This document shows, piece after piece, positions 42,207 to 53,767 of a stretch of 64,000 nucleotides of DNA (position 1 is the stretch's first letter; every line of letters begins with the position of its first letter). The stretch is taken from positions 124,001 to 188,000 of the forward strand of contig JAGYJA010000011.1 in the NCBI GenBank assembly GCA_018402385.1. Direction: 5' to 3'. Origin of the DNA: Flavobacteriaceae bacterium. Lineage in GTDB: Bacteria; Bacteroidota; Bacteroidia; Flavobacteriales; Flavobacteriaceae. The translations under genes and the position numbers were made by a program. Under the pieces are notes generated by a model, which was not told where the DNA came from, made no database searches, and worked only from the letters and a program-made list of their open reading frames with translations.

Positions 42207-42761
42207 ATGACGGAGACAAAAAGCACTAAAAAATGGTATGTTGTTCGCGCAGTTAGCGGACAGGAGAATAAAATAAAATCCTATATTGAAAGTGAAGTCA
42301 CACGATTGAACTTGGAGGATTCTATTGACCAAATATTGGTGCCCACAGAAAAGGTTATTCAAATAAGAAACGGTAAAAAAATTAATAAAGAAAGAGTTTA
42401 TTTTCCAGGTTATATAATGGTTCAGGCAAATCTCGCAGGAGAAATAGCTCACATCATCAAGTCTGTTAACGGTGTGATTGGTTTTCTAGGAGAGACAAAA
42501 GGAGGAGATCCTGTGCCGCTCAGACAATCTGAGGTCAATAGAATGCTTGGTAAAGTTGATGAATTATCAATCAATGATGAGAATGTAAACATTCCATTTA
42601 CCATTGGAGAAACTGTAAAAGTTATTGATGGTCCTTTTAATGGTTTTAATGGAACCGTTGAAAAAGTAAATGAAGAAAAGAGAAAACTTGAGGTAATGGT
42701 GAAGATTTTCGGAAGAAAAACACCACTTGAGTTAAGCTATATGCAAGTAGAAAAAGTTTAA
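42207..42761 (+). CDS. nusG: transcription termination/antitermination factor NusG
   Basis: A 184-residue NusG that binds RNA polymerase and links it to Rho or ribosomes. The NGN domain starts KKWYVVRAVSGQENKIKSYIE and has VYFPGYIMVQ; the C-terminal KOW domain has GETVKVIDGPFNGFNGTVEKV. Length is normal. Confidence 0.97.
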   Translation: MTETKSTKKWYVVRAVSGQENKIKSYIESEVTRLNLEDSIDQILVPTEKVIQIRNGKKINKERVYFPGYIMVQANLAGEIAHIIKSVNGVIGFLGETKGGDPVPLRQSEVNRMLGKVDELSINDENVNIPFTIGETVKVIDGPFNGFNGTVEKVNEEKRKLEVMVKIFGRKTPLELSYMQVEKV

Positions 42762-42837
42762 AAAACTGTTACGCTATATATATCAGGTATGAGCTTTTGC
42801 TTCCACTGAAGTGATTACCAAAATTAAAAATTAAGAA

Positions 42838-43275
42838 ATGGCAAAAGAAATTAGTAAAGTTGTAAAACTTCAAGTTAGAGGAGGCGCTGCAAACCCTTCT
42901 CCTCCGGTTGGTCCAGCATTGGGTGCTGCCGGTGTGAACATTATGGAGTTCTGCAAACAATTTAATGCTAGAACTCAAGATAAACAAGGAAAAGTATTGC
43001 CTGTGGCAATTACTGTTTACAAAGACAAATCTTTTGATTTTGTTGTAAAAACTCCTCCTGCTGCAGTTCAGGTTATGGAAGCCGCTAAGATCAAAAAAGG
43101 ATCTGGTGAGCCACATATCAGAAAAGTGGCAACTATATCTTGGGATCAAATTAAAACAATTGCAGAAGATAAAATGCAAGACCTTAATGCTTTCACAATT
43201 GAATCTGCCATGAAAATGGTTGCCGGTACGGCAAGATCAATGGGTGTTAAAGTTAGAGGAAACGCACCTTTTTAA
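42838..43275 (+). CDS. rplK: 50S ribosomal protein uL11
   Basis: A 145-residue uL11 with [36 protein letters not shown] at the N-terminus, the Pro-rich switch, and the rRNA-binding C-terminal domain ending [12 protein letters not shown]. It is part of the GTPase-associated centre. A 76-base leader separates it from nusG. Confidence 0.98.
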   Translation: MAKEISKVVKLQVRGGAANPSPPVGPALGAAGVNIMEFCKQFNARTQDKQGKVLPVAITVYKDKSFDFVVKTPPAAVQVMEAAKIKKGSGEPHIRKVATISWDQIKTIAEDKMQDLNAFTIESAMKMVAGTARSMGVKVRGNAPF

Positions 43276-43296
43276 CCTGATAATTACAAAAAAATA

Positions 43297-43992
43297 ATGG
43301 CAAAATTAACAAAAAAGCAAAAGGACGCTCAAGCAAAAGTAGAAGCCAATAAAGCCTACTCACTTGCTGAAGCATCTGCTTTAGTAAAAGAGATTACTAC
43401 TGTAAACTTTGATGCCTCTGTAGATTTAGCTGTGCGTCTAAATGTAGACCCACGTAAAGCAAATCAAATGGTAAGAGGTGTAGTTACCCTTCCTCACGGA
43501 ACCGGTAAAGACGTTAAAGTTCTTGCTCTAGTAACTCCAGATAAAGAAGCTGAAGCAAAAGAAGCAGGCGCTGATTTTGTGGGCTTGGATGAGTACCTCG
43601 ATAAAATTAAAGGAGGATGGACAGATGTTGATGTCATCGTAACAATGCCTAGTGTAATGGGTAAATTGGGACCTCTTGGACGTGTCTTAGGACCACGTGG
43701 ATTGATGCCCAACCCTAAAACTGGTACAGTAACTATGGACATCGCTAAAGCAGTTTCTGATATCAAATCCGGTAAAATTGACTTTAAAGTTGATAAGTAC
43801 GGAATTGTTCACGCTAGTATTGGAAAAGCATCTTTTGATGCAGAAAAGCTAACAGGAAACGCAAAGGAATTATTAACAACATTGGTAAAGTTAAAGCCCT
43901 CTGTGACTAAAGGTATTTATATAAAAAGTATCCACTTGTCTAGTACAATGAGTCCCGGAGTTCAGATCGACGCTAAAAAATTTACTGAGTAG
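43297..43992 (+). CDS. rplA: 50S ribosomal protein uL1
   Basis: A 231-residue uL1, the mobile stalk protein near the E site. Signatures: [44 protein letters not shown] and [18 protein letters not shown]. In other bacteria uL1 represses its own operon by binding the mRNA leader; the leader before rplK here could serve that role, but no site is assigned. Confidence 0.98.
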   Translation: MAKLTKKQKDAQAKVEANKAYSLAEASALVKEITTVNFDASVDLAVRLNVDPRKANQMVRGVVTLPHGTGKDVKVLALVTPDKEAEAKEAGADFVGLDEYLDKIKGGWTDVDVIVTMPSVMGKLGPLGRVLGPRGLMPNPKTGTVTMDIAKAVSDIKSGKIDFKVDKYGIVHASIGKASFDAEKLTGNAKELLTTLVKLKPSVTKGIYIKSIHLSSTMSPGVQIDAKKFTE

Positions 43993-44008
43993 TCAAATAC
44001 TTTAAATT

Positions 44009-44530
44009 ATGACAAGAGAAGAAAAAGCAAAAGCTATAGACGTTTTAACTACCCAGTTAGCAGAGAATTCAAATATCTATTTAACTGATATTTCAGGACT
44101 TGATGCACTCACGACCTCAAATTTGAGACGTGCTTGTTTCAAAGCCGGTATCAAACTAACGGTTGTTAAAAACACACTGCTTGCAAAAGCAATGGAAAGT
44201 TCAGAAAGAGAATTTGGTGATTTAAAAACCATTTTAAAAGGGAACACCTCCCTTATGTTTTCTGAAACAGGTAACGCTCCTGCCAAGGTAATCAAAGAAT
44301 TCCGTAAAAAATCAGAAAAGCCTGTATTGAAAGGGGCTTTTATTGAGGAATCAGTTTACATTGGCGATAATCTATTAGATGACTTAGTAAGCATCAAGTC
44401 TCGTGATGAGATGATAGGTGAAGTGATAGGGTTACTTCAATCTCCTGCCAAAAATGTTGTTTCAGCACTTAAATCAGGTGGTGGAAAACTTGCAGGAATT
44501 ATCAAAACGCTATCTGAAAGAGAAGGATAG
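44009..44530 (+). CDS. rplJ: 50S ribosomal protein uL10
   Basis: A 173-residue uL10, the base of the L7/L12 stalk. It has TREEKAKAIDVLTTQLAENSNIYLTDISGLDA, RRACFKAGIKLTVVKNTLLAKA, and a C-terminal helix for L12 dimers. It is 16 bases after rplA. Confidence 0.97.
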   Translation: MTREEKAKAIDVLTTQLAENSNIYLTDISGLDALTTSNLRRACFKAGIKLTVVKNTLLAKAMESSEREFGDLKTILKGNTSLMFSETGNAPAKVIKEFRKKSEKPVLKGAFIEESVYIGDNLLDDLVSIKSRDEMIGEVIGLLQSPAKNVVSALKSGGGKLAGIIKTLSEREG

Positions 44531-44595
44531 TAAATTTTTAAACAACGAATATTCAATTATTAAATATTAAAATTAAATTATTAAAACGATAGAAA

Positions 44596-44970
44596 ATGGC
44601 AGATTTAAAAGATTTCGCAGAACAATTAGTTAACTTAACTGTAAAAGAAGTTAATGAGTTAGCTACTATTTTAAAAGACGAGTATGGTATCGAGCCTGCT
44701 GCTGCAGCTGTAGCTGTTGCTGCTGGTGGAGGTGCTGCTGCAGAAGCCGCTGAAGAAAAGACTGAATTTGATGTAGTCCTTAAAGCAGCAGGAGCTTCTA
44801 AACTTGCAGTTGTTAAACTTGTAAAAGAACTTACAGGCCTTGGTCTTAAAGAAGCAAAAGAAATGGTTGATGGTGCACCAAACACAATCAAAGAAGCTGT
44901 TTCAAAAGACGAAGCTGATAGCTTAAAAGCTTCTTTAGAAGAAGCCGGAGCTGAAGTAGAGCTTAAGTAA
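44596..44970 (+). CDS. rplL: 50S ribosomal protein bL12
   Basis: A 124-residue L7/L12 with the dimerisation N-domain, an Ala/Gly-rich hinge ([18 protein letters not shown]), and the factor-binding C-domain ([24 protein letters not shown]). It is followed by a series of hairpins before rpoB that may reduce readthrough or mark processing sites. Confidence 0.98.
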   Translation: MADLKDFAEQLVNLTVKEVNELATILKDEYGIEPAAAAVAVAAGGGAAAEAAEEKTEFDVVLKAAGASKLAVVKLVKELTGLGLKEAKEMVDGAPNTIKEAVSKDEADSLKASLEEAGAEVELK

Positions 44971-44976
44971 TATTCG

Positions 44977-45090
44977 CCCCGATTTATCGGGGTAAGTACC
45001 TAAGGTTTAGACTGTTGGAGTGTATTCAAATTTGCTCCAACAGCCCTAAACCATTTTGCGTAAAAAATAGTTTCGTTTAGATTTTACGCC
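44977..45090 (+). other. three consecutive hairpins between rplL and rpoB
   Basis: Hairpin 1: CCCCGA/TCGGGG at 44977-44992. Hairpin 2: GGTTTAG plus CTGTTGGAG (45004-45020) pairing with CTCCAACAG plus CTAAACC (45035-45052), 16 pairs with a small internal loop. Hairpin 3: GCGTAAAA (45058-45065) with TTTTACGC (45083-90). None has a good T run. In E. coli the same junction contains an attenuator and an RNase III site; a similar role is inferred. Confidence 0.7.
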
Positions 45091-45126
45091 AGTTTCATTT
45101 TATTTTAATTAAAATTCATTCCATTA

Positions 45127-48100
45127 ATGTCAGCAACGCAAACTGAAAGATTGAATTTTTCCTCTGTGAAGAATACACCAGACTACCCCGATTTTCTGGA
45201 TATTCAAATAAAATCCTTTCAGGATTTTTTCCAGCTGGAAACTAAGTCAGACGAAAGAGGTAATGAAGGACTTTATAAAACCTTCATGGAAAACTTCCCC
45301 ATCACTGATACCCGCAACCAATTTGTATTAGAATTTTTAGACTACTTTGTAGATCCCCCAAGATACTCCATTCAAGAATGTATCGAAAGAGGTCTTACAT
45401 ACAGTGTACCTTTAAAGGCGAGACTCAAATTATATTGTACAGACCCTGAACACGAAGACTTTGAAACCATCGTCCAAGATGTATATCTGGGTACAATTCC
45501 TTATATGACACCCAGCGGTACTTTTTGTATCAATGGTGCAGAACGTGTTGTTGTTTCTCAATTGCACAGATCTCCGGGAGTATTCTTCGGTCAATCTTTC
45601 CACGCAAATGGAACAAAATTATATTCTGCAAGAGTAATTCCATTCAAGGGTTCTTGGATTGAATTTGCTACCGATATCAACAGCGTCATGTATGCCTATA
45701 TCGATAGAAAGAAAAAATTACCGGTCACAACCCTATTCAGAGCAATTGGTTTTGAAAGAGATAAAGATATCCTTGAAATCTTTGATCTTGCTGAAGAGGT
45801 AAAAGCATCAAAAACAGGATTAAAAAAATATTTAGGTAGAAAACTCGCTGCCCGTGTTTTGAAAACATGGCATGAGGATTTTGTGGATGAAGATACAGGT
45901 GAAGTTGTTTCTATCGAAAGAAATGAAATTATTTTAGACCGTGATACAGTTCTTGAAAAAGAACACATCGAGGAGATATTGGACTCTGGAAGTAAAACGA
46001 TTTTACTTCATAAAGAAGACAATCAATCTGCTGATTATGCCATCATACACAATACACTTCAAAAAGATCCAACAAACTCTGAAAAAGAAGCTGTTGAACA
46101 TATTTACCGTCAACTTCGTAATGCAGAACCACCCGATGAAGAAACTGCACGTGGCATTATCCACAAATTATTCTTCAGTGACCAGCGTTACAACTTAGGA
46201 GAAGTAGGTCGATACAGAATGAACAAAAAGCTTGGTTTAGACCTTGCTATGGACAAGCAGGTATTAACTAAAGATGATATTATAACAATCATTAAATACC
46301 TTATTGAGTTAATCAACTCAAAAGCAGAAATAGATGATATTGATCACTTGTCAAACAGACGTGTGAGAACTGTTGGTGAACAACTTTCACAGCAATTTGG
46401 TGTTGGACTTGCCCGTATGGCAAGAACCATCAGAGAGCGTATGAATGTGAGAGACAATGAAGTGTTTACACCCATTGATTTAATTAATGCAAAGACCCTG
46501 TCTTCAGTAATTAACTCATTCTTTGGTACAAATCAGTTGTCTCAATTTATGGACCAGACAAACCCCATTGCAGAAATCACGCACAAACGTAGATTCTCAG
46601 CATTAGGGCCAGGTGGTTTATCAAGAGAACGCGCCGGTTTTGAGGTGCGTGACGTTCACTATACACACTACGGAAGACTTTGTCCAATTGAAACACCTGA
46701 AGGACCTAACATTGGTTTGATTTCTTCTATGAGTGTGTTTTCTAAAGTGAATAATTTAGGATTTCTTGAAACACCTTATAGAAAAGTAGAAAACGGAAAA
46801 ATTGATTTTAAATCAAAACCAATTTACCTTTCTGCAGAAGAAGAGGAGGGCCAGTTGATTGCTCAGGCAAATATACCAATTGATGATGATGGTAACATCA
46901 CCAAAGATAAAGTTATTGCTAGAATGGAAGGTGACTTCCCGGTAGTTGACCCCAATGTGGTTAACTACATTGACGTTGCACCAAACCAAATTTCATCCAT
47001 TTCAGCATCGCTTATTCCTTTCTTAGAGCATGATGATGCAAACCGTGCCTTGATGGGATCAAACATGATGCGTCAGGCAGTACCATTGTTAACTCCAGAA
47101 GCACCCATTGTTGGAACCGGTCTTGAAAGACAGGTTGCCAGTGATTCAAGAGTTCTTATCAATGCAGAAGGTGAAGGAGTGGTTGAATATGTTGATGCAA
47201 ATGAAATTAGCATTAAATATGACCGCACTGATGAAGAAAACTTGGTGCGATTTGATAGTGCAGTAACCACATACAATCTTGTTAAATTCAGAAAAACAAA
47301 CCAAGGTACAAACATCAACCTGAAGCCTATTGTTAAAAAAGGCGACCGTGTTGTAAAAGGCCAGGTTTTATGTCAGGGTTATGCTACCGAAAATGGAGAG
47401 CTTGCACTTGGTAGAAACATGAAAGTTGCCTTTATGCCCTGGAAAGGATATAACTTTGAGGATGCTATCGTGATTTCTGAAAAAGTAGTAAGAAATGATG
47501 TATTTACATCGATTCATATCGATGAGTACTCATTGGAGGTTAGAGATACCAAACTGGGTAATGAAGAATTGACAAACGACATTCCAAACGTTTCAGAAGA
47601 AGCTACAAAAGATCTTGATGAAAATGGAATGATTCGCATTGGTGCTGAAGTAAAACCAGGTGATATCCTTATCGGAAAAATCACTCCAAAAGGAGAAAGC
47701 GACCCAACACCCGAAGAAAAATTACTTCGTGCGATATTTGGTGACAAAGCCGGTGATGTAAAAGATGCTTCTCTAAAAGCCTCTCCATCACTTAACGGAG
47801 TTGTAATCGATAAAAAACTTTTCGCCAGAGCGATAAAAGACAAGCGAAAAAGAGCAAAAGACAAAGAAGACATCGCAGAACTAGAAATTCAATATGAAGT
47901 AAAATTCAATGAATTGAAAGATGTGCTTGTCGAAAAACTGTTTGCAATCGTAGGTGGTAAAACCGCTCAGGGTGTGATGAATGATTTGGGTGAGGAAATT
48001 TTCCCTAAAGGAAAAAAATTCACACTAAAAATGCTAAACGCTGTTTATGATTACACACACTTGACACAAGGAACCTGGACTACAGATGATGATACAAATC

Positions 48101-48939
48101 GTCTTGTAGCAGACTTGTTGCACAACTATAAAATCAAAGAGAATGACCTTCAGGGTAACCTGAGACGTGAGAAGTTTACTATCTCTGTTGGAGATGAACT
48201 TCCTGCAGGAATTTTAAAACTGGCTAAGGTTTATATCGCTAAAAAGCGTAAACTAAAAGTGGGTGATAAAATGGCAGGACGTCACGGTAACAAAGGTATT
48301 GTTGCCAGAATCGTAAGAGAAGAAGACATGCCATTCCTAGAAGACGGAACTCCGGTTGATATCGTATTGAACCCACTGGGGGTACCTTCACGTATGAACA
48401 TTGGTCAGATTTATGAAACTGTTTTAGGTTGGGCAGGACAGAAGTTGGGTAGAAAATTTGCTACTCCAATTTTTGACGGAGCAACACTAGACCAAATCAA
48501 TGAATTGACAGATGAAGCAGGAATTCCAAGATTTGGACATACTTACCTTTATGACGGTGGAACAGGAGATCGATTTGATCAACCGGCAACCGTTGGGGTC
48601 ATCTATATGTTGAAACTGGGTCACTTGATTGATGACAAAATGCACGCACGTTCTATTGGACCTTACTCGTTAATCACTCAGCAACCACTTGGTGGTAAAG
48701 CACAATTTGGTGGTCAGCGTTTTGGAGAAATGGAAGTTTGGGCACTTGAAGCTTATGGAGCATCAGCAACACTTAGAGAAATTCTCACCGTGAAGTCTGA
48801 TGATGTAGTAGGTAGAGCAAAAACCTATGAAGCAATTGTTAAAGGTGAAACGATGCCTGAACCAGGCCTTCCGGAATCATTTAATGTATTGATGCACGAG
48901 TTAAAAGGACTTGGTCTGGATATTCGTTTAGAAGAATAG
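45127..48939 (+). CDS. rpoB: DNA-directed RNA polymerase subunit beta
   Basis: The 1270-residue beta subunit. The rifampicin pocket near residue 467 reads [14 protein letters not shown], then [21 protein letters not shown], with the residues usually mutated in resistance in their sensitive form. Others: [57 protein letters not shown], and the C-terminal [24 protein letters not shown]. Length is normal for Bacteroidota. It is followed by two hairpins and rpoC. Confidence 0.99.
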   Translation: MSATQTERLNFSSVKNTPDYPDFLDIQIKSFQDFFQLETKSDERGNEGLYKTFMENFPITDTRNQFVLEFLDYFVDPPRYSIQECIERGLTYSVPLKARLKLYCTDPEHEDFETIVQDVYLGTIPYMTPSGTFCINGAERVVVSQLHRSPGVFFGQSFHANGTKLYSARVIPFKGSWIEFATDINSVMYAYIDRKKKLPVTTLFRAIGFERDKDILEIFDLAEEVKASKTGLKKYLGRKLAARVLKTWHEDFVDEDTGEVVSIERNEIILDRDTVLEKEHIEEILDSGSKTILLHKEDNQSADYAIIHNTLQKDPTNSEKEAVEHIYRQLRNAEPPDEETARGIIHKLFFSDQRYNLGEVGRYRMNKKLGLDLAMDKQVLTKDDIITIIKYLIELINSKAEIDDIDHLSNRRVRTVGEQLSQQFGVGLARMARTIRERMNVRDNEVFTPIDLINAKTLSSVINSFFGTNQLSQFMDQTNPIAEITHKRRFSALGPGGLSRERAGFEVRDVHYTHYGRLCPIETPEGPNIGLISSMSVFSKVNNLGFLETPYRKVENGKIDFKSKPIYLSAEEEEGQLIAQANIPIDDDGNITKDKVIARMEGDFPVVDPNVVNYIDVAPNQISSISASLIPFLEHDDANRALMGSNMMRQAVPLLTPEAPIVGTGLERQVASDSRVLINAEGEGVVEYVDANEISIKYDRTDEENLVRFDSAVTTYNLVKFRKTNQGTNINLKPIVKKGDRVVKGQVLCQGYATENGELALGRNMKVAFMPWKGYNFEDAIVISEKVVRNDVFTSIHIDEYSLEVRDTKLGNEELTNDIPNVSEEATKDLDENGMIRIGAEVKPGDILIGKITPKGESDPTPEEKLLRAIFGDKAGDVKDASLKASPSLNGVVIDKKLFARAIKDKRKRAKDKEDIAELEIQYEVKFNELKDVLVEKLFAIVGGKTAQGVMNDLGEEIFPKGKKFTLKMLNAVYDYTHLTQGTWTTDDDTNRLVADLLHNYKIKENDLQGNLRREKFTISVGDELPAGILKLAKVYIAKKRKLKVGDKMAGRHGNKGIVARIVREEDMPFLEDGTPVDIVLNPLGVPSRMNIGQIYETVLGWAGQKLGRKFATPIFDGATLDQINELTDEAGIPRFGHTYLYDGGTGDRFDQPATVGVIYMLKLGHLIDDKMHARSIGPYSLITQQPLGGKAQFGGQRFGEMEVWALEAYGASATLREILTVKSDDVVGRAKTYEAIVKGETMPEPGLPESFNVLMHELKGLGLDIRLEE

Positions 48940-48945
48940 TAGAGC

Positions 48946-49021
48946 TCCCTCCTAATTTATTAGGGGGGAATCTTAATGTCGTTATTTTCGACCTTAGGGA
49001 GTGTAAAAACTCCAAAATAAC
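48946..49021 (+). other. two hairpins between rpoB and rpoC
   Basis: Hairpin 1: TCCCTCCTAA (48946-48955) with TTAGGGGGGA (48960-48969), ten pairs with one G-U. Hairpin 2: outer stem GTTATTTT (48981-48988) with AAAATAAC (49014-49021), enclosing GGAGT (48998-49002) with ACTCC (49009-49013). There is no terminator-like T run at the end, so processing or translation effects on rpoC are more likely. Confidence 0.65.
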
Positions 49022-49046
49022 TTAAATAGAATTTTTTTTCAGCATT

Positions 49047-52000
49047 ATGGCAAGAAATAAAGATAATAACACAGCACAGAAATTCAATAAAATTTCTATT
49101 GGTCTGGCCTCACCGGAATCTATTCTGGGAGCGTCAAGAGGTGAGGTATTAAAGCCTGAAACAATCAACTACCGCACACACAAACCGGAACGTGATGGTT
49201 TGTTTTGTGAGCGTATTTTTGGTCCGGTTAAAGACTATGAGTGTGCCTGTGGAAAATATAAAAGAATACGCTACAAAGGCATTGTTTGTGATCGATGTGG
49301 TGTTGAAGTAACAGAGAAAAAAGTGCGTAGAGACAGAGTGGGTCATATCAACCTGGTTGTTCCTGTGGCTCATATCTGGTATTTCCGTTCTTTACCAAAC
49401 AAAATTGGATACCTTCTTGGATTACCTTCTAAGAAACTGGATATGATTATTTACTATGAACGTTATGTAGTTATTCAACCGGGTATCGCAAAAAATGAAG
49501 AAGGAGAACCACTTCAAAAAATGGATTTCTTAACTGAAGAAGAATATTTAAATATCTTAGATACCCTTCCCCAGGAAAACCTTTATTTAGAAGACTCAGA
49601 CCCAAATAAGTTCATTGCAAAAATGGGAGCAGAGTGTTTGATAGATTTATTACAACGCATCGATTTGGATGCTCTTTCTTATGACTTAAGACATAAAGCA
49701 AACAATGAGACTTCAAAACAAAGAAAGACAGAAGCACTAAAACGTCTTCAGGTTGTTGAAGCTTTAAGAGAATCAAATTTTAATCGCGAAAATAAAGCCG
49801 AGTGGATGATTATGAAAGTAATCCCAGTAATTCCGCCGGAATTAAGACCCCTTGTGCCACTAGATGGTGGTCGCTTTGCAACTTCAGATTTAAATGATTT
49901 GTACAGAAGGGTAATTATCAGAAACAATCGTCTTAAGAGACTTGTTGAAATAAAAGCCCCTGAAGTAATTTTACGTAACGAAAAGCGTATGCTTCAGGAA
50001 TCTGTAGATTCATTGTTTGACAATACAAGAAAATCTTCAGCAGTAAAAACTGATGCTAACAGACCTTTGAAATCACTTTCAGATTCATTGAAAGGAAAGC
50101 AAGGACGTTTCCGTCAAAACTTACTTGGTAAACGTGTGGATTATTCAGCGCGTTCAGTAATTGTTGTTGGACCCGAATTGAAAATGTTTGAATGTGGATT
50201 GCCTAAAAATATGGCTGCTGAACTTTACAAGCCTTTCGTTATTAGAAAACTAATTGAAAGAGGTATCGTAAAAACAGTAAAATCTGCAAAGAAAATTATA
50301 GATAAAAAAGAACCGGTAGTATGGGATATCCTTGAAAATGTATTGAAAGGACATCCGGTATTACTAAACCGTGCTCCAACCCTTCACAGATTGGGTATAC
50401 AGGCTTTCCAGCCAAAATTGATTGAAGGGAAAGCAATTCAGTTACACCCATTAGCGTGTACTGCATTCAATGCCGATTTTGATGGTGACCAGATGGCGGT
50501 ACATTTACCGTTGGGTCCAGAAGCAATTCTGGAAGCACAATTGTTAATGCTTGCGTCTCACAATATCTTAAACCCTGCCAATGGATCTCCAATTACGGTT
50601 CCATCACAGGATATGGTTTTAGGATTGTATTATATGACAAAACACCGCATTTCAACACCTGAATATAAAGTTGTTGGTGAAGGCTTGACTTTCTATTCAG
50701 ATGAGGAAGTGATTATCGCTTACAATGAAAAAAGAGTAGAGCTTAACGCCGGTATCAAAGTAAGAACAAAAGATTTTAACAATAAAGGGGAATTAGTCAA
50801 TCAAATTTTAGAAACAACTGTTGGTAGAGTATTGTTTAACAAAGCAGTACCTGAAAAAGCAGGTTTCTTTAATGAGGTTTTAACCAAAAAGTCATTAAGA
50901 GATATCATTGGAAAAATTCTAAAAATAACAGATGTTCCAACAACATCAGCATTCTTAGATGATATCAAAGACATGGGCTATGATTACGCCTTTAGGGGTG
51001 GTCTGTCCTTCAGTTTGGGTGATATAATCATACCTCCTGAAAAACATACAATGATTCAAGAGGCCAACGATCAAGTTGATGGTATCATCATGAATTATAA
51101 CATGGGTCTTATCACAAACAATGAAAGGTACAATCAGGTAATTGATATCTGGACTTCAACAAATGCCGCTTTAACTGAACTATCAATGAAGCGTATCAGG
51201 GAAGACAAGCAAGGTTTCAACTCAGTATATATGATGCTTGATTCTGGTGCTCGTGGTTCAAAAGAGCAAATTCGTCAGTTAACCGGGATGCGTGGTTTGA
51301 TGGCAAAGCCAAAAAAATCAACTGCAGGTGGAGGAGAAATTATTGAAAACCCAATTCTTTCAAACTTTAAGGAAGGACTCTCAATTCTTGAATACTTTAT
51401 ATCAACACACGGTGCTCGTAAAGGACTTGCCGATACAGCATTAAAAACGGCAGATGCCGGGTATTTAACCAGAAGACTTGTAGATGTTTCTCAAGATGTT
51501 ATTATTCAAGATCACGACTGTGGTACCTTGAGAGGTGTAGAAGTAGCTGCATTGAAGAAAAATGATGAAGTTGTTGAATCACTTTCTGAGAGAATTGTGG
51601 GGCGTATTGCACTCAATGATGTAATTGACCCAATAACAAGAGAAGTATATGCAAAATCTGGTGACCTAATTGATGAAGATAGTGCAGACAAAATAAATGA
51701 GTCTGCTTTAGAAACTGTTGAAGTACGATCAGCTCTTACTTGTGAAGCAGAAAAGGGAATTTGCACATTGTGTTATGGAAGAAACCTCGCTACCGGAAAA
51801 ATGGTACAGAAAGGTGAAGCTGTGGGTGTAATTGCTGCTCAATCTATTGGAGAGCCTGGAACACAATTAACACTTAGAACATTCCACGTAGGTGGAGTTG
51901 CCGGAGGGGTTTCAGAAGAAAATAAATTATTAGCAAAATTTGACGGTATCGCCGAAATTGACGAGTTAACCACTGTAAAAGGTGAAAACTCTGAGGGACA

Positions 52001-53348
52001 AGCTGTAGATATTGTTATTTCCAGAACTTCAGAATTAAAAATTGTTGATAAAAAGACGGGGATAACTTTAAGTACAAATAACATTCCTTATGGTTCTCAT
52101 ATAGCAATAAAGAGTGGTGATAAAGTTTCTAAAGGCGATGTGATTTGTAAGTGGGATCCATACAACGGTGTAATTATTTCTGAATTTACCGGGAAAATTG
52201 CTTATGAAGACATAGAGCAGGGTGTATCTTATCAGGTTGAAATTGATGAGCAAACAGGATTCCAGGAAAAAGTAATTTCAGAATCTAGAAATAAAAAATT
52301 GATTCCAACATTACTTATTCAAGACAATAAAGGAAATACATTACGTTCTTATAATTTACCTGTTGGAGCTCATATTATGGTTGATGATGGGGAGAAGATT
52401 AAGACTGGTAAAGTACTGGTAAAAATTCCTCGTCGTTCTGCCAAAGCGGGTGACATCACAGGGGGTCTCCCAAGATTGACAGAATTGTTTGAAGCGCGTA
52501 ATCCATCAAATCCAGCTGTAGTGAGTGAGATAGATGGAGTGGTTTCTTTCGGAAAAATTAAAAGAGGTAACAGAGAAATAGTCATTGAATCAAAACTTGG
52601 TGAGGTAAAGAAATACCTTGTTAAATTAACAAACCAAATTCTTGTTCAAGAAAATGACTATGTAAAGGCAGGAATGCCTCTTTCTGATGGATCTGTAACA
52701 CCGGAAGATATATTACGAATCAAAGGACCTTCTGCAGTTCAGCAGTATTTGGTCAATGAAGTTCAAGAAGTATATCGTCTTCAAGGTGTTAAGATTAACG
52801 ATAAACATTTTGAAGTTATTGTTAGACAAATGATGCGTAAGGTGAGAATCAACGACCCGGGCGATACTATTTTTCTTGAAGACCAATTGGCTCATAAGCT
52901 TGACTTCATCATCGAAAATGATAAAATATTTGGGATGAAGGTAGTAGAAGACGCCGGAGATAGTGAAACCATGAAGGCAGGACAGATAATTACAGCTAGA
53001 GATTTGCGTGATGAGAATTCAAGCTTGAAGCGCTCTGATAAAAATCTTGTTGTTGCGAGAGATGCTGTAGCAGCTACAGCAACACCTATACTGCAAGGTA
53101 TTACAAGAGCATCACTTCAAACCAAATCCTTTATCTCTGCAGCATCCTTCCAGGAAACCACTAAGGTATTAAATGAAGCCGCTGTGAGTGGTAAAATTGA
53201 CTACCTTGAAGGGCTAAAAGAGAACGTAATTGTTGGACATAAAATCCCAGCAGGAACGGGTCTTAGAGAGTATGATCACATTTTAGTGGGTTCAAAAGAA
53301 GAGCTCAGAGAGATGACAGAAGAAAAACAAGAAGTAAATTATAATTAG
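49047..53348 (+). CDS. rpoC: DNA-directed RNA polymerase subunit beta'
   Basis: The 1433-residue beta' subunit. The N-terminal zinc site [20 protein letters not shown] is present near residue 70. The catalytic Mg motif NADFDGD lies near residue 475. The trigger-loop/bridge-helix region [19 protein letters not shown] and a second zinc site ([13 protein letters not shown]) are seen further on. An SBHM-type insertion typical of Bacteroidota lies in the C-terminal third. It is followed by a terminator-like hairpin and the DUF3467 gene. Confidence 0.99.
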   Translation: MARNKDNNTAQKFNKISIGLASPESILGASRGEVLKPETINYRTHKPERDGLFCERIFGPVKDYECACGKYKRIRYKGIVCDRCGVEVTEKKVRRDRVGHINLVVPVAHIWYFRSLPNKIGYLLGLPSKKLDMIIYYERYVVIQPGIAKNEEGEPLQKMDFLTEEEYLNILDTLPQENLYLEDSDPNKFIAKMGAECLIDLLQRIDLDALSYDLRHKANNETSKQRKTEALKRLQVVEALRESNFNRENKAEWMIMKVIPVIPPELRPLVPLDGGRFATSDLNDLYRRVIIRNNRLKRLVEIKAPEVILRNEKRMLQESVDSLFDNTRKSSAVKTDANRPLKSLSDSLKGKQGRFRQNLLGKRVDYSARSVIVVGPELKMFECGLPKNMAAELYKPFVIRKLIERGIVKTVKSAKKIIDKKEPVVWDILENVLKGHPVLLNRAPTLHRLGIQAFQPKLIEGKAIQLHPLACTAFNADFDGDQMAVHLPLGPEAILEAQLLMLASHNILNPANGSPITVPSQDMVLGLYYMTKHRISTPEYKVVGEGLTFYSDEEVIIAYNEKRVELNAGIKVRTKDFNNKGELVNQILETTVGRVLFNKAVPEKAGFFNEVLTKKSLRDIIGKILKITDVPTTSAFLDDIKDMGYDYAFRGGLSFSLGDIIIPPEKHTMIQEANDQVDGIIMNYNMGLITNNERYNQVIDIWTSTNAALTELSMKRIREDKQGFNSVYMMLDSGARGSKEQIRQLTGMRGLMAKPKKSTAGGGEIIENPILSNFKEGLSILEYFISTHGARKGLADTALKTADAGYLTRRLVDVSQDVIIQDHDCGTLRGVEVAALKKNDEVVESLSERIVGRIALNDVIDPITREVYAKSGDLIDEDSADKINESALETVEVRSALTCEAEKGICTLCYGRNLATGKMVQKGEAVGVIAAQSIGEPGTQLTLRTFHVGGVAGGVSEENKLLAKFDGIAEIDELTTVKGENSEGQAVDIVISRTSELKIVDKKTGITLSTNNIPYGSHIAIKSGDKVSKGDVICKWDPYNGVIISEFTGKIAYEDIEQGVSYQVEIDEQTGFQEKVISESRNKKLIPTLLIQDNKGNTLRSYNLPVGAHIMVDDGEKIKTGKVLVKIPRRSAKAGDITGGLPRLTELFEARNPSNPAVVSEIDGVVSFGKIKRGNREIVIESKLGEVKKYLVKLTNQILVQENDYVKAGMPLSDGSVTPEDILRIKGPSAVQQYLVNEVQEVYRLQGVKINDKHFEVIVRQMMRKVRINDPGDTIFLEDQLAHKLDFIIENDKIFGMKVVEDAGDSETMKAGQIITARDLRDENSSLKRSDKNLVVARDAVAATATPILQGITRASLQTKSFISAASFQETTKVLNEAAVSGKIDYLEGLKENVIVGHKIPAGTGLREYDHILVGSKEELREMTEEKQEVNYN

Positions 53349-53351
53349 CAA

Positions 53352-53380
53352 ATTCCCGCGAAAGCGGGAATCTGTTTTTT
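53352..53380 (+). terminator. terminator-like hairpin after rpoC
   Basis: ATTCCCGC (53352-53359), loop GAAA, GCGGGAAT (53364-53371), then CTG and six T. It lies 3 bases after the rpoC stop and may be a partial terminator, since DUF3467 starts 21 bases later. Confidence 0.7.
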
Positions 53381-53400
53381 CATCAATACCATTTTTACCC

Positions 53401-53718
53401 ATGGCAGATAATCAAAACAAACCAAAACAAGGTCAAATAAACATTGAACTTGATGAAACTGTAGCACAAGGAATTTACAGTAATCTTGCAATCATCAATC
53501 ACTCAGTATCTGAGTTTGTAGTTGATTTTGTAAGAATAATGCCTGGTACACCTAAAAGCAAGGTAAAATCCAGAATTATTTTGACCCCTCAACATGCTAA
53601 ACGTTTTTTAAAAGCCTTAAATGAAAACATCAAACGCTTTGAAAATACCCACGGTGAAATCAAAGATTTTGAACAACCACCCATTCCATTGAATTTTGGT
53701 CCCACGGGTGAGGCATAA
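53401..53718 (+). CDS. DUF3467 family protein
   Basis: A 105-residue protein, conserved directly after rpoC in Bacteroidota: INIELDETVAQGIYSNLAIINHSVSEFVVDFVRIMPGTPKSKVKSRIILTP and HAKRFLKALNENIKRFE. DUF3467 has an OB/beta-rich pattern and no known role. Its constant position suggests a link to transcription, but this is not shown. A bidirectional terminator follows. Confidence 0.88.
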   Translation: MADNQNKPKQGQINIELDETVAQGIYSNLAIINHSVSEFVVDFVRIMPGTPKSKVKSRIILTPQHAKRFLKALNENIKRFENTHGEIKDFEQPPIPLNFGPTGEA

Positions 53719-53752
53719 AAAAAATCCAGCTATTATTGCTGGATTTTTTTTT
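53717..53752. terminator. bidirectional intrinsic terminator between DUF3467 gene and prfC
   Basis: A-run plus TCCAGC (53725-53730), loop TATTATT, GCTGGA (53738-53743) and a T run, with A and T tails on both sides, so it can end transcription from both convergent genes. Confidence 0.85.
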
Positions 53753-53767
53753 AATAACTTCTATTAA

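Noticed and set aside
44553..44891. Minus-strand open frame opposite rplL
   Set aside because: Low-complexity Ala/Ser sequence produced by the Ala-rich hinge of bL12 read backwards; no promoter or family features.
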